In this document: positions 51,934-60,417 of the stretch, one piece after another | Numbering within the stretch: position 1 is the stretch's first letter | How the letters are laid out: each line of letters starts with the position of its first letter | NCBI RefSeq assembly: GCF_944388365.1 | Contig: NZ_CALXIN010000003.1 | Location: 1-64,000 of the forward strand | Length of the DNA: 64,000 nucleotides | Direction: 5' to 3' | From: an uncultured Negativibacillus sp. | GTDB lineage: Bacteria > Bacillota > Clostridia > Oscillospirales > Ruminococcaceae | The notes under the pieces: generated by a model | The model's input: the letters and a program-made list of their open reading frames with translations, nothing else | Databases searched by the model: none | Told to the model about the DNA's origin: nothing | Made by a program: the position numbers and the translations under genes

Positions 51934-51941
51934 GTTTTCAA
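51913..51941 (-). promoter_or_regulatory. Sigma-A promoter of the yitT-family gene
   Basis: On the minus strand TTGAAA (51941-51936) and TATAAT (51918-51913) are spaced by 17 bases. Confidence 0.82.
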
Positions 51942-52087
51942 GTGAAAAACACTATTTTTTCATCTCTGAATAAAATCTTGTCATCCTCTCTAAATTAAAG
52001 TGCGAAAATGGAGAAAACACCATCAAATTAGACAGAGAATGCGTTCCGTTTTTTAGCACTCTGCCCATCATTTTAAAAAAGCGCAAA

Positions 52088-52115
52088 GAAAAGGCACCCT
52101 ATTGGGCGCCTTTTC
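52088..52115 (-). terminator. Terminator of the alanine/Na+ symporter gene
   Basis: GAAAAGGCACCC and GGGCGCCTTTTC pair around TATT; on the minus strand TTTTCTTT follows. Confidence 0.85.
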
Positions 52116-52150
52116 CTCAGATAGACATGTATCGTGAATTTTCAGGTTTC

Positions 52151-53539
52151 TTATTTAACTTTTGCAGGTTTCTGGTTTTTCCAGTCATCATACAGGTCTT
52201 TTGCAACGTTGGACAGAGCCCACAGACCGAGTACGTTCGGGATTACCATCAAGCTGTTGAACAGGTCGGAGAGGTTCCAAACCAGGTCAACTTTCAGAGC
52301 AGAACCGATAACGATAAATACAACAACCAGTGCTGCATAAACCTTTGTAGCTTTTGCTCCGAACAGATATCTTACGTTCTTCTCACCGAAGAAGTACCAG
52401 CCAATGATGGTGGAGAAAGCGAAGAAGAACATACAGATTGCGATAAAGATAGCGCCGAAGGAACCAAATCCGGATACGAATGCAGCCTGAGTCAGCTCAG
52501 CAGCGGTCAGAGGCTGATTTACTTCATGCAGCTGACCAGTACACATAACAGCAAAAGCAGTCAGGTTCAGGATGATGATAGTATCGATAAATACAGAGCA
52601 GATTGCAACCAGACCCTGATCGCAAGGATGTTTAACTTTTGCAACAGCGTGTGCATGTGGAGTAGAACCCATACCAGCTTCGTTGGAGAACAGACCACGA
52701 GCAACACCGTACTGGATTGCTTTAGCAACACCAACACCAGCAAAACCGCCAAGAGCAGCTTCTGGATTGAATGCACCAACAAAAATCATTCTAAATACGT
52801 TTGGAATCTCGCCAGCATGCATGATAATCAGAATCAAAGCGCCCAGAATGTAGAAAGCAGCCATGATTGGAACGAGTTTCTCTGTAACGGATGCGATACG
52901 GCCAATACCACCAAGGAAGATGAAGCCAGCAAGAACTGCTACAGCAACACCTACATAAACTGGGTTGATGCCGAATGCGCCTTTAAATGCAGCACTAATC
53001 GAGTTTGCCTGTACCATATTGCCGAAGAAGCCCAGCGCCAGAGTAATCAGAATTGCGAAGATTGCAGCCAGAACTTTACCAAATGTGCCTTTGTAAGCAG
53101 CACGGATGTAGTAAACAGGACCACCGGTAACCTCGCCGGAATCGTCAACTGTCTTATATTTCTGTGCCAGAGATGCCTCAACGAAGATGGTTGCCATACC
53201 GAAGATAGCGGAAACCCACATCCAGAAGATAGCGCCAGGGCCACCCATTACCATTGCGGTAGCAGCACCTGCCAGGTTACCTGTACCTACCTGAGCAGCA
53301 ATCGCTGTTGTCAGGGACTGGAACGAAGACATACCGTCTTTGCCAGCCTTTTCACCGTTCAGATTGATGTTACCAAATACTGCTTTTAACGAACGACCGA
53401 ACTGGACAAACTGAACACCACGAAGTTTGATAGTAAACCAGATACCGGTACCTACCAGCAGCACTACCAGGACTTTACCGGACAGGACACCCTGTAAGGC
53501 TACTACAACTTGGTTTAATTGATCCATAAAAGCTTCCAT
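52151..53539 (-). CDS. Alanine/glycine:Na+ symporter (AGCS family)
   Basis: AGCS carriers import alanine or glycine with sodium. The 462-residue product has about eleven membrane segments. Hallmarks are the AAQVGTGNLAGAATAMVMGGPGAIFWMWVSAIFGM block (about residues 61-95), ISAAFKGAFG, and GVARGLFSNEAGMGSTPHAHAVAKVKHP (about 282-309), all intact. AGGAGGAAAAATGT precedes the ATG. It is monocistronic with a strong promoter and terminator. Alanine rather than glycine as substrate is the usual call and not proven here. Confidence 0.94.
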   Translation of the reverse strand: MEAFMDQLNQVVVALQGVLSGKVLVVLLVGTGIWFTIKLRGVQFVQFGRSLKAVFGNINLNGEKAGKDGMSSFQSLTTAIAAQVGTGNLAGAATAMVMGGPGAIFWMWVSAIFGMATIFVEASLAQKYKTVDDSGEVTGGPVYYIRAAYKGTFGKVLAAIFAILITLALGFFGNMVQANSISAAFKGAFGINPVYVGVAVAVLAGFIFLGGIGRIASVTEKLVPIMAAFYILGALILIIMHAGEIPNVFRMIFVGAFNPEAALGGFAGVGVAKAIQYGVARGLFSNEAGMGSTPHAHAVAKVKHPCDQGLVAICSVFIDTIIILNLTAFAVMCTGQLHEVNQPLTAAELTQAAFVSGFGSFGAIFIAICMFFFAFSTIIGWYFFGEKNVRYLFGAKATKVYAALVVVFIVIGSALKVDLVWNLSDLFNSLMVIPNVLGLWALSNVAKDLYDDWKNQKPAKVK

Positions 53540-53589
53540 ACATTTTTCCTCCTCAACATTTAAATTGTTGGTGATTGCTTGGTGATTTC

Positions 53590-53618
53590 ATTATAACTTA
53601 ATTTTACATATTTGTCCA
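53590..53618 (-). promoter_or_regulatory. Sigma-A promoter of the AGCS symporter gene
   Basis: On the minus strand TGGACA (53618-53613) and TATAAT (53595-53590) are spaced by 17 bases. Confidence 0.82.
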
Positions 53619-53921
53619 TAGAATATTAATAACTTGCTTCAATTTTGTTCATATTGCGCACGCAACAATGTTAGAATCTAAACTAATCACAATGTTTTTA
53701 TCCTTTAGAGATAAATTATCGTCAAAAATTGAACAATATGCCCACAAAAATCATGGGCAGAAGCAATTCTAAAAGCTATTTCACCCTCTTTCATCGTGAT
53801 TATGCACAAGAAGCTTTTTATTTGTCGTTTCCGTTTGTACGTTTATGTCACTACTTGTTCTTTCACAGAAAGACAATCTTCCTTCTTTTTCGCCGACAAC
53901 CCGCGACTTTTCTCTCCAAAA
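53619..53921. other. Gene-free AT-rich spacer
   Basis: No ribosome binding site with a plausible gene, no strong hairpin and no member of the dispersed repeat families was seen in this stretch between the symporter promoter and the next terminator. Confidence 0.5.
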
Positions 53922-53954
53922 CAAAAAGAGCGCACAGGGCGCTCTTTTTGTTTT
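53922..53954 (-). terminator. Terminator of the flavodoxin-like operon
   Basis: AAAACAAAAAGAGCGC and GCGCTCTTTTTGTTTT pair around a short loop directly after the flavodoxin-like gene stop; symmetrical flanks allow both strands. Confidence 0.88.
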
Positions 53955-54508
53955 TAGTCTTTTCGGTTGAGAAAATCTGCCAGCTGTTTTACTTCCTTCA
54001 CCGTTTCCTCAGACTCCATCGCATGGCAGGTATCGGTGATAAAACAGCAGACCGGATCAAAGATTTCCTTTGCATTCATCTGCCGCAGCAGCACCGCCGA
54101 GGTGTTCATCGGCGAGGTGGCTGTTCCCTTGCCGCCGCCGACCAGCAGCATTCCTCCGCGCTTTGGTTTTTGCAGCAGGCGCTGATGACGATAATTGCGC
54201 GATGCCCAGTACATCTGCAGGCGGCTGAGCACGCTCAGCACCGGACCGGTGATCTCGCAGAAATAGACCGGCGAAGCGATGACAACGTTGTCACACTCCC
54301 GCAGATAGACGTCAATCTCATCCCATCCATCCTTGACGCAGCAGCCCTCGTGCTCCCAACAGTACCGGCAGTCGCAGCAGGCATGGATGCCGCAGGTGTG
54401 GGCATCCACTACCCGATACTCTCCCTCCAGCTGGCGGGTCAGCTCGTTGATCAGCGCATAGGTATCGCCGTTTTTTCGAGCAGATCCATTAAAAATCAAT
54501 GTTTTCAT
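53954..54508 (-). CDS. Flavodoxin-fold NAD(P)H-dependent oxidoreductase with cysteine cluster
   Basis: The 184-residue product belongs to the NADPH-dependent FMN reductase/flavodoxin family. MKTLIFNGSARKNGDTYALINEL is the FMN phosphate loop, followed by a four-cysteine stretch CGIHACCDCRYCWEHEGC (about residues 39-56) that could hold an iron-sulfur cluster, as in related iron-sulfur flavoproteins. IASPVYFCEITGPVLSVLSRL is the usual second flavin contact. ATG at 54508 follows GAAGAGGA; eight upstream codons are rejected. It may be co-transcribed with the two small membrane-protein genes upstream. Confidence 0.87.
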   Translation of the reverse strand: MKTLIFNGSARKNGDTYALINELTRQLEGEYRVVDAHTCGIHACCDCRYCWEHEGCCVKDGWDEIDVYLRECDNVVIASPVYFCEITGPVLSVLSRLQMYWASRNYRHQRLLQKPKRGGMLLVGGGKGTATSPMNTSAVLLRQMNAKEIFDPVCCFITDTCHAMESEETVKEVKQLADFLNRKD

Positions 54509-54550
54509 CTTGCATCCTCTTCCCTCTATCAAAATAGGGGACCTTCCCCT

Positions 54551-54973
54551 TTATCCATGCCAGTCGGCTAAAATTGCCTTGGCTACATCTGCAAAAAAGG
54601 CGCCGCAGTCACCGCGCGGGCGGTAATATTTTCCGTCTTTATAGATGGTGTCCTCGTCAGCACCGACGACAATGGTGCTGCCGTCCTCCATCTGATAGGT
54701 GATGACAGCTTCCGGCATGGTTTCCTCCTCCACATTGCCCCAATAGCGCAGACCGCCAGCCAATGCTGCCGCCAGCGAAAGATCCTCCTGCGAGACCTCC
54801 ACGCTCTCTCCTGCAATCTCCACCGTAGCCGCTACCAGCTTTTCTTCATCCGGCATTCCCCAAATGGGAAAACCGTACACCAGTGTGCGCGCGATAAACA
54901 CTCCCAGCAGACAGCCGATAAAGATTCCAACCCATTTTTTGACGCCGCCTTTTCCCTGATTTTCATATCTCAT
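54551..54973 (-). CDS. Small single-pass membrane protein, paralogue 1
   Basis: I do not recognise the family. The 140-residue product has one membrane segment near the N terminus (WVGIFIGCLLGVFIARTLVYG, about residues 14-34), the motif FPIWGMPDEEKLVAATVEIAG, and an outer domain. The C-terminal half (PEAVITYQMEDGSTIVVGADEDTIYKDGKYYRP) is nearly the same as in the next gene upstream. An R/K-rich start precedes the membrane segment, so the domain is likely outside. AAGGAGAG precedes the ATG. Overlap or short gaps on both sides suggest one operon with its paralogue and the flavodoxin-like gene. Confidence 0.8.
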   Translation of the reverse strand: MRYENQGKGGVKKWVGIFIGCLLGVFIARTLVYGFPIWGMPDEEKLVAATVEIAGESVEVSQEDLSLAAALAGGLRYWGNVEEETMPEAVITYQMEDGSTIVVGADEDTIYKDGKYYRPRGDCGAFFADVAKAILADWHG

Positions 54974-54998
54974 TTTTGCTCTCTCCTTGTTTTACCTT

Positions 54999-55418
54999 TT
55001 ATGAAAAAAAGATGCCCTCTACCACATTGTAGAACAGTTCTCCATTGTTTCCCTTTGGTGCATAAAATGTTCCATCCTTGTAAATGGTATCTGCATCTGC
55101 ACCCACGACGATGGTGCTGCCGTCCTTCATCTGATAGGTGATGGTCGCCTCGGGAACCGTCTGGTCCGCTTCTCCAAACCAGCACTTGAGCCCGCCGGCA
55201 AGGTCTGCCGCAATCTGCATATCCTCCGGCTGCACCTCACAGCTCTTGTCTCCCAGCGTCACCTGTGCTGATATAATGTCATCCACCTTGGGCATTCCTC
55301 TGACCGGCACACCGTACAGCAGCAAAAAGCAGATTGCCGTCAGCAAAACGATGCCGACCATGCCGCCCATCAGCTGCAAGATCAGGTTTCTTGCCCCATT
55401 TTGATTTGGATTGTACAT
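54999..55418 (-). CDS. Small single-pass membrane protein, paralogue 2
   Basis: I do not recognise the family. The 139-residue product (start MYNPNQNG, behind GGAGG) has one membrane segment (LMGGMVGIVLLTAICFLLLYG). It then has VPVRGMPKVDDIISAQVTLGD, EVQPEDMQIAADLAGGLKCWFGE and PEATITYQMKDGSTIVVGADADTIYKDGTFYAP. The last part differs from paralogue 1 at only a few positions and both genes stand in tandem 25 bases apart, so they arose by duplication. An open frame of 27 codons upstream is rejected because the binding site lies inside it. A perfect minus-strand TATAAT lies at 55461-55456. Confidence 0.8.
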   Translation of the reverse strand: MYNPNQNGARNLILQLMGGMVGIVLLTAICFLLLYGVPVRGMPKVDDIISAQVTLGDKSCEVQPEDMQIAADLAGGLKCWFGEADQTVPEATITYQMKDGSTIVVGADADTIYKDGTFYAPKGNNGELFYNVVEGIFFS

Positions 55419-55686
55419 AATTTCCTCCATTGCGTTTGATTTTTCCTGTCCTACTATTATACATCTTTTTGTCACCGACGCAAACAGGAAAGAAAGCACA
55501 AAGAGTTTGACAAAAATTGAGCAAACTGCTTTGTGCTTTCTCTTTTAATCCATCATTCTCGCAGATTCCTCAGCCTGTTGAAGCACCGTTTCGCCACTTC
55601 TTACCAAAGCGTGCATCAGAAAATTTTATCTGCAAAACGACAAAGTGCCAACAAGTACAGTCCTTCTGCACTTGGAATCTTATACC

Positions 55687-56370
55687 TTATTTTTCTGCCT
55701 TGATAACGGCAACCATCATTGTTGGAAAATCCGGCAGAATGGATGTCAGCCCCATTTCCAGCTCTTTGAGTCCTGCGCTGTGAATTTCCTGCCGAAAAGT
55801 ATCAAAGCTCACGACGCGGCAGGAGGTTCCTGCAAGCATCATTTCTCTTCCCGTTTGCCCGTGGGTTCTGCGCTGTAAGGTAAATGCCTCCTCGGGATTG
55901 GAGCAGACCTCCATCTTTCCATCTCCCATCGTTCCAATCAAAGCTATCCCGTTTTCTTTTAGGTGTTCGCCGATGAACTGATAGAATTTGCTTCTGTCCT
56001 CCTCCAGCACAAACATGTGCAGAACTGCCACCGCATAGATAAAATCAAATTTCTGCTCTAACCTTTCGTTCAGGCAGTCCAGCGTGCAGAAGTTTTCCCG
56101 AAAGTCAGAATATTTTTCCCTGCAATAAGCAATCGCCTCCCCTGAAAGATCGGTCGCCAGCAGGTGATAGCCCTCTTTTAACAGGTAAGCTGCATCTCTT
56201 CCTTCGCCACAGCCGATTTCCAGCATTTGAGCCTGTTTTGTGATCCCGTATTTTTGGATGACCTGTCCTACAATTTCGGATGGAGAATCGGACGACCACT
56301 GGAGCCCTTCCTCATGCACCTGCCGATAGCGTTCCTCATAGGCTTCATAATACCTTCTTTTTTGCTCCAT
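55687..56370 (-). CDS. Class I SAM-dependent methyltransferase
   Basis: The 227-residue product has the SAM-binding motif I MLEIGCGEGRDAAYLLKEGYHLLATDLSGEAIAYCREK (about residues 48-85), an acidic motif II, FDFIYAVAVLHMFV (motif IV/post region), and a C-terminal half of mixed alpha/beta type. It resembles the TehB/UbiE-like small-molecule methyltransferases. The substrate cannot be read from sequence. ATG follows GGGAGG. It is separate from the small membrane-protein genes by a 190-base spacer 55500-55686 in which no feature was recognised. Confidence 0.88.
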   Translation of the reverse strand: MEQKRRYYEAYEERYRQVHEEGLQWSSDSPSEIVGQVIQKYGITKQAQMLEIGCGEGRDAAYLLKEGYHLLATDLSGEAIAYCREKYSDFRENFCTLDCLNERLEQKFDFIYAVAVLHMFVLEEDRSKFYQFIGEHLKENGIALIGTMGDGKMEVCSNPEEAFTLQRRTHGQTGREMMLAGTSCRVVSFDTFRQEIHSAGLKELEMGLTSILPDFPTMMVAVIKAEK

Positions 56371-56407
56371 CTTCCGTTCCTCCCATCCTGTTTTGGTCTT
56401 TCTAAGA

Positions 56408-56420
56408 ATTATTATAACAT
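56408..56420 (-). promoter_or_regulatory. Extended -10 promoter candidate for the methyltransferase
   Basis: On the minus strand TGTTATAAT holds a perfect -10 (56416-56411) with an upstream TGn; no good -35 is seen. Confidence 0.5.
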
Positions 56421-56454
56421 GGATGCCCGTTGTTTGTCTGCTGTTGCTCTCAAC

Positions 56455-56497
56455 ATAAAAAAACAGAGCCTCGTGGATTTTTCACAAGGCTCTGTCA
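56455..56497 (-). terminator. Terminator of the GGGtGRT operon
   Basis: ACAGAGCCTTGTG and ACGAGGCTCTGT pair with one wobble; on the minus strand seven T follow. Confidence 0.9.
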
Positions 56498-56521
56498 AAA
56501 CGGTGAAAAGTCTCACCGAAC

Positions 56522-57520
56522 TTATTTGTTTGCCTCTTCGACAGCAACTGCACATGCAACGGTAGCGCCTACCATTGGGTTGTTGCCCATGCCGATCAGA
56601 CCCATCATCTCAACGTGAGCCGGAACGGAGGAGGAACCTGCAAACTGTGCATCGGAGTGCATTCTGCCCATGGTGTCGGTCATACCGTAGGAAGCAGGAC
56701 CAGCAGCCATGTTATCCGGGTGCAGAGTACGGCCTGTGCCGCCGCCGGATGCAACCGAGAAGTATTTTACGCCGTTTTCAACGCACCATTTCTTGTAGGT
56801 ACCTGCAACCGGATGCTGGAAACGGGTCGGGTTGGTGGAGTTACCGGTGATGGAAACGTCAACCTTTTCCTTCTGCATAACAGCGACGCCTTCCTGAACG
56901 TCGTCGCAGCCGTAGCATCTTACGTTTGCCTTGTCGCCGTCCGAGAATGCAACCTCACGGACAACGCTCAGCTCGCCGGTGAAGTAGTCGTATTTGGTCT
57001 CAACATAGGTAAAGCCGTTGATTCTGGAGATGATGTAAGCAGCATCTTTGCCCAGACCGTTGAGGATAACGCGCAGAGGAGATTTTCTTGCTTTATTGGC
57101 GGTTCTTACGATACCGATAGCGCCTTCAGCAGCTGCGAAGGATTCGTGACCAGCCAGGAAGCAGAAGCAGTTTGTTTCCTCTCTGAGCAGCATTGCGCCC
57201 AGATTGCCGTGGCCAAGACCTACCTTGCGGTTTTCTGCAACCGAACCTGGAACGCAGAAAGCCTGCAGGCCGATACCGATTGCCTCTGCAGCATCAGCAG
57301 CTTTGGTGATATCCTTTTTCAGTGCGATTGCAGCGCCCAGGGTGTAAGCCCAGACTGCATTTTCAAATGCGATTGGCTGTACGCCTTTGACGATCGACTC
57401 AACGTCGATGCCCTTGGAGAGACAGAGATCTCTGGCTTCTTCCAGGGAGGTCATTCCATATTCTTTCAGAGCTGCCTCAATTTTAGGCATTCTTCTTTCC
57501 TGTCCTTCAAATTTAGCCAT
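56522..57520 (-). CDS. GGGtGRT family protein of unknown function
   Basis: The 332-residue product carries the eponymous SGGGTGRTLHPDNMAAGPASYG (near residue 265), plus GLGHGNLGAMLLREETNCFCFLAGHESFAAAEGAIGIVRTANKARKSPLRVILNGLGKDAAYIISRI (about residues 102-168, quoted here only by its start GLGHGNLG and end AAYIISRI). It lacks a recognised catalytic motif. It is regularly paired with a NifU-like scaffold in anaerobic Firmicutes, as here (21-base gap). A role in iron-sulfur or metal handling is inferred from the partner alone. ATG follows GGAGGGAACTACATC. Confidence 0.85.
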   Translation of the reverse strand: MAKFEGQERRMPKIEAALKEYGMTSLEEARDLCLSKGIDVESIVKGVQPIAFENAVWAYTLGAAIALKKDITKAADAAEAIGIGLQAFCVPGSVAENRKVGLGHGNLGAMLLREETNCFCFLAGHESFAAAEGAIGIVRTANKARKSPLRVILNGLGKDAAYIISRINGFTYVETKYDYFTGELSVVREVAFSDGDKANVRCYGCDDVQEGVAVMQKEKVDVSITGNSTNPTRFQHPVAGTYKKWCVENGVKYFSVASGGGTGRTLHPDNMAAGPASYGMTDTMGRMHSDAQFAGSSSVPAHVEMMGLIGMGNNPMVGATVACAVAVEEANK

Positions 57521-57541
57521 GATGTAGTTCCCTCCTATCTC

Positions 57542-58234
57542 TTATTCTTCACGAGGATCGATGTACTTCGGTGCGTTTTCATAGCGGCCGTAGGTACCGA
57601 TGTTCTTCTCGTATGCTTCTTTTGGATCCATGCCGTGGCGGATTGCTTCGAGCATCTTGCCTACGCGGACAAATTTATAACCGATTGCCTCGTTGTTTTC
57701 ATCCAGAGCAACCGACAGGATGTAGCCTTCTGCCAGCTCGAGGTAACGAACACCCTTTGCACCGGTGGAGAAGATGGTACCAACCTGGGAGCGCAGACCT
57801 TTGCCAAGATCCTCCAGGCTTGCGCCGATCGGCAGACCGTCCTCGGAGAATGCGGTCTGGGTTCTGCCGTATGCCAGCTGTTTGAAGATTTCACGCATTG
57901 CAACGTTGATTGCATCGCAGACAAGGTCGGTGTTGAGTGCTTCCAGTAAAGTTTTGCCTGGGAGGATCTCGCCAGCCATTGCAGCGGAGTGGGTCATACC
58001 GGAGCAGCCCAGTGTTTCCACCAGAGCCTCCTGAATGATACCGTCTTTAACGTTGAGTGTCAGTTTGCAGCAGCCCTGCTGCGGAGCGCACCAGCCAATG
58101 CCGTGGGACAGACCGGAGATATCAGAAATCTGATATGCCTTGACCCATTTTCCTTCTTCCGGAATCGGAGCCGGACCATGGTGTGGACCCTTTGCGATGG
58201 GGCACATTCTCTCTACTTCATGAGAATAATTCAT
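57542..58234 (-). CDS. NifU-like iron-sulfur scaffold protein, GGGtGRT partner
   Basis: The 230-residue product resembles NifU/IscU N-terminal scaffolds. Candidate cluster ligands are the cysteines in WCAPQQGCCKLTL (near residue 49) and ETLGCSGMTHSAAMAGEIL (near residue 75), and the body ends with GYILSVALDENNEAIGYKFVRVG. It is longer than IscU and lacks a clear third ligand in the standard spot, so function is uncertain. AAAGGAG precedes the ATG at 58234; 35 upstream codons are rejected because they cover the promoter. It leads the two-gene operon. Confidence 0.85.
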   Translation of the reverse strand: MNYSHEVERMCPIAKGPHHGPAPIPEEGKWVKAYQISDISGLSHGIGWCAPQQGCCKLTLNVKDGIIQEALVETLGCSGMTHSAAMAGEILPGKTLLEALNTDLVCDAINVAMREIFKQLAYGRTQTAFSEDGLPIGASLEDLGKGLRSQVGTIFSTGAKGVRYLELAEGYILSVALDENNEAIGYKFVRVGKMLEAIRHGMDPKEAYEKNIGTYGRYENAPKYIDPREE

Positions 58235-58291
58235 ATCGGTAACTCCTTTCAGATTATGGACTTCAAAAAATAAATGATCGTCTCTTGTCCT

Positions 58292-58320
58292 ATTATAAGA
58301 GGTATTGGAGAATTTAGCAA
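58292..58320 (-). promoter_or_regulatory. Sigma-A promoter of the NifU-like/GGGtGRT operon
   Basis: On the minus strand TTGCTA (58320-58315) and TATAAT (58297-58292) are spaced by 17 bases. Confidence 0.75.
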
Positions 58321-58582
58321 GAACTTTTTCGTTAAACATTTATCAAATCTGCATTTTTTTGCAGGATTTCAAATTTGAGCCTGCGAAAAAGCAAATTACT
58401 GGCGGATTTGCACTGTAAAAATCGGGACAGCTGCATCTTTGCAGGGTGGAAATTTGCTTTTGAGAGGTGGAAAAAGAGAAATTTTATGAGGCTGGTGAGA
58501 GGGACAAGCACTTTTCTTTTGGCAAAGATGGTAGGCAGGCGGAGCAGGCAGAAAGATTCTATTTTTGATGAAGCTGACCTGA

Positions 58583-58655
58583 GAGTCAAGCACTTTTCTT
58601 TTGGTCGGACAAATATGGAACATATTTTGTCCTCTTTTCTTAGCAAAGAAAAGGT
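58583..58655 (+). repeat. 66-bp palindromic element, copy 2
   Basis: AGCACTTTTCTTTTGG, then GGACAAATATG paired with CATATTTTGTCC, then GCAAAGAAAAGGTAA. Nearly identical to 2781-2847. A shorter fragment, AAGCACTTTTCTTTTGGC, lies 80 bases before at about 58508-58525. Confidence 0.75.
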
Positions 58656-58752
58656 AACAGCAGCTTCTCCAAAGTTCGGAGAATGGGCAATGCCCATTCT
58701 CATGCCCGCATCATAAAAAGAATGGTAATGCACAAAGCAGGTATGCGGGCCT

Positions 58753-58823
58753 CGAAAGCATCGAAACTGCTTTGCTGCCTCTATCGGTTTTATATAAATT
58801 ATTTTGATAAGTTGGGGCTACTC
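58753..58823 (+). repeat. 71-bp direct repeat, copy 1
   Basis: Starts CGAAAGCATCGAAACTGC, contains GCCTCTATCGG and ATAAATTATTTTGATAAG, and ends TTGGGGCTACTC. One base differs from the copy at 58914-58984. It holds no gene. Confidence 0.8.
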
Positions 58824-58913
58824 ACCCCAAGCCCTCGCAAAGTTTTGTGTTCAGACTTTTTAAATGCGGTCGAGGCGAACAAGAGCAATGCAAGCATTGC
58901 TCGCACTGACGTG

Positions 58914-58984
58914 CGAAAGCATCGAAACTGCTTTGCTGCCTCTATCGGTTTTATATAAATTATTTTGATAAGTTGGGGCTGCTC
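58914..58984 (+). repeat. 71-bp direct repeat, copy 2
   Basis: Same as 58753-58823 except one base near the right end. The 90 bases between copies contain two more short hairpins (AGCAATGCAAGCATTGCT). Confidence 0.8.
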
Positions 58985-58989
58985 GCCTA

Positions 58990-59072
58990 GGGCACATATA
59001 TGTGCCCTTAACCCCCGCAAACTTTTGTGTACAAAAGTTTGACAAAAAACTTTATTTTGCGTTGGCGGGCAG
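58990..59072. repeat. Palindromes and module D upstream of pepT
   Basis: GGGCACATATATGTGCCC (58990-59007) is a perfect 18-base palindrome. AAACTTTTGTG and ACAAAAGTTT form a second one near 59019-59040. Module D (ACTTTATTTTGCGTTGGCGG with flanks, 59041-59072) follows directly. Confidence 0.65.
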
Positions 59073-59091
59073 TCTACGGACAAAAGGCAAG

Positions 59092-59120
59092 TTGCCAATT
59101 ACTTTCGGGTGCGCTATAAT
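59092..59120 (+). promoter_or_regulatory. Sigma-A promoter of pepT
   Basis: TTGCCA (59092-59097) and TATAAT (59115-59120) are spaced by 17 bases; the -35 starts 20 bases after module D. Confidence 0.82.
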
Positions 59121-59192
59121 AAGGATGCATAACAGCAAGGGCTCCCCTTGCTTCCTGTATAAAATTTAACTGTTGAAACGGAGGAGATTTTC

Positions 59193-60413
59193 ATGAGAGC
59201 ATACGAAAGACTGCTTCATTATGTCAGCTTCGGTACTCAGTCGAACCATCAGTCCCAGACCATCCCTACCACCGAATGCCAGAAGGTCCTGGCTGCCGAC
59301 ATCGTCGAGGAGATGAAAAAGCTGGGCATCACCGACGCCTTCATGGATGACAAAGGCTACGTCTACGGCACCATTCCCGCTACTGCCGGCAAGGAGGACA
59401 AACCAACCATCGGCTTTATCGCACACATGGATACCGCAGAGGATGCCTCGGGCGACAACATCAAAGCCAAAGTCATCGACTATCAGGGCGGCGACATCCT
59501 GCTCAACGAAGAAAAACAGATCTACATGACCGTCAAGGAATATCCAAGCCTGAATAAATACGTCGGTCAGCACCTCATGGTCACCGACGGCACTACCCTG
59601 CTGGGCGCAGACGACAAAGCCGGTGTCGCTGAGATCATGACCATGGCAGAGACCCTCATCAACAATCCTTCCATCGAACACGGCAAGATCAAAATCGGCT
59701 TCACTCCTGACGAGGAAGTCGGCCGCGGTGCCAACTACTTCGATGTCGAAGGTTTCGGCGCAGACTTCGCTTACACCGTCGACGGCGGTGAGCTGGGCGA
59801 ACTGGAGTACGAAAACTTCAACGCTGGTTCCGCAAAGGTTGTCGTTCACGGTCTGAGCATCCACACCGGTTCCGCAAAAGACGCTATGCTCAATGCTTCG
59901 CTGCTGGCAATGGAATATCACCAGATGCTGCCGGTAGAACAGAACCCAAGATATACCCAGGGCTATGAGGGCTTCTTCCACCTGGGCAGCATCCAGGGCC
60001 ACGTTGAGGAAGCAGAGCTCGATTACATCATCCGTGACCACGACGCTGAAAAATATGAGAAGAAGAAACAGGTTATGCAGGACATCGCCGATTATCTCAA
60101 CAAAAAATACGGCGAAGGCACCTTTGAGCTGACCATCACCGAGTCTTACCGCAACATGAAGGAAAAGATCGAGCCACACATGCACCTGATCGACAACGCA
60201 AGAAAAGCGTTTGCACAGTGCGGCGTAGAAGCGCAGACCGTTCCGATCCGCGGCGGCACAGACGGCGCAAGACTGTCCTACATGGGTCTGCCATGTCCAA
60301 ACCTGTCCACCGGCGGACATAACTTCCACGGCAGATTCGAGTACATTCCAGTCGAAGCGATGGATAAGATGACCGAAACACTGGTCAACATCGTAAAGAT
60401 TTACGCTAAGTAA
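59193..60413 (+). CDS. pepT: Peptidase T (tripeptide aminopeptidase)
   Basis: PepT is a cytosolic dizinc aminopeptidase that releases the N-terminal residue of tripeptides. The 406-residue product has the M20 metal ligands in GFIAHMDTAEDASG (near residue 76), LLGADDKAGVAEIM (near residue 135), FTPDEEVGRGA (near residue 171), YTVDGGELGE, and NFHGRFEYI at the C-terminal end. A dimerisation domain lies between. Length is normal for PepT. CGGAGGAG precedes the ATG. It is monocistronic and bracketed by inverted copies of module D. Confidence 0.95.
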   Translation: MRAYERLLHYVSFGTQSNHQSQTIPTTECQKVLAADIVEEMKKLGITDAFMDDKGYVYGTIPATAGKEDKPTIGFIAHMDTAEDASGDNIKAKVIDYQGGDILLNEEKQIYMTVKEYPSLNKYVGQHLMVTDGTTLLGADDKAGVAEIMTMAETLINNPSIEHGKIKIGFTPDEEVGRGANYFDVEGFGADFAYTVDGGELGELEYENFNAGSAKVVVHGLSIHTGSAKDAMLNASLLAMEYHQMLPVEQNPRYTQGYEGFFHLGSIQGHVEEAELDYIIRDHDAEKYEKKKQVMQDIADYLNKKYGEGTFELTITESYRNMKEKIEPHMHLIDNARKAFAQCGVEAQTVPIRGGTDGARLSYMGLPCPNLSTGGHNFHGRFEYIPVEAMDKMTETLVNIVKIYAK

Positions 60414-60417
60414 GCAG

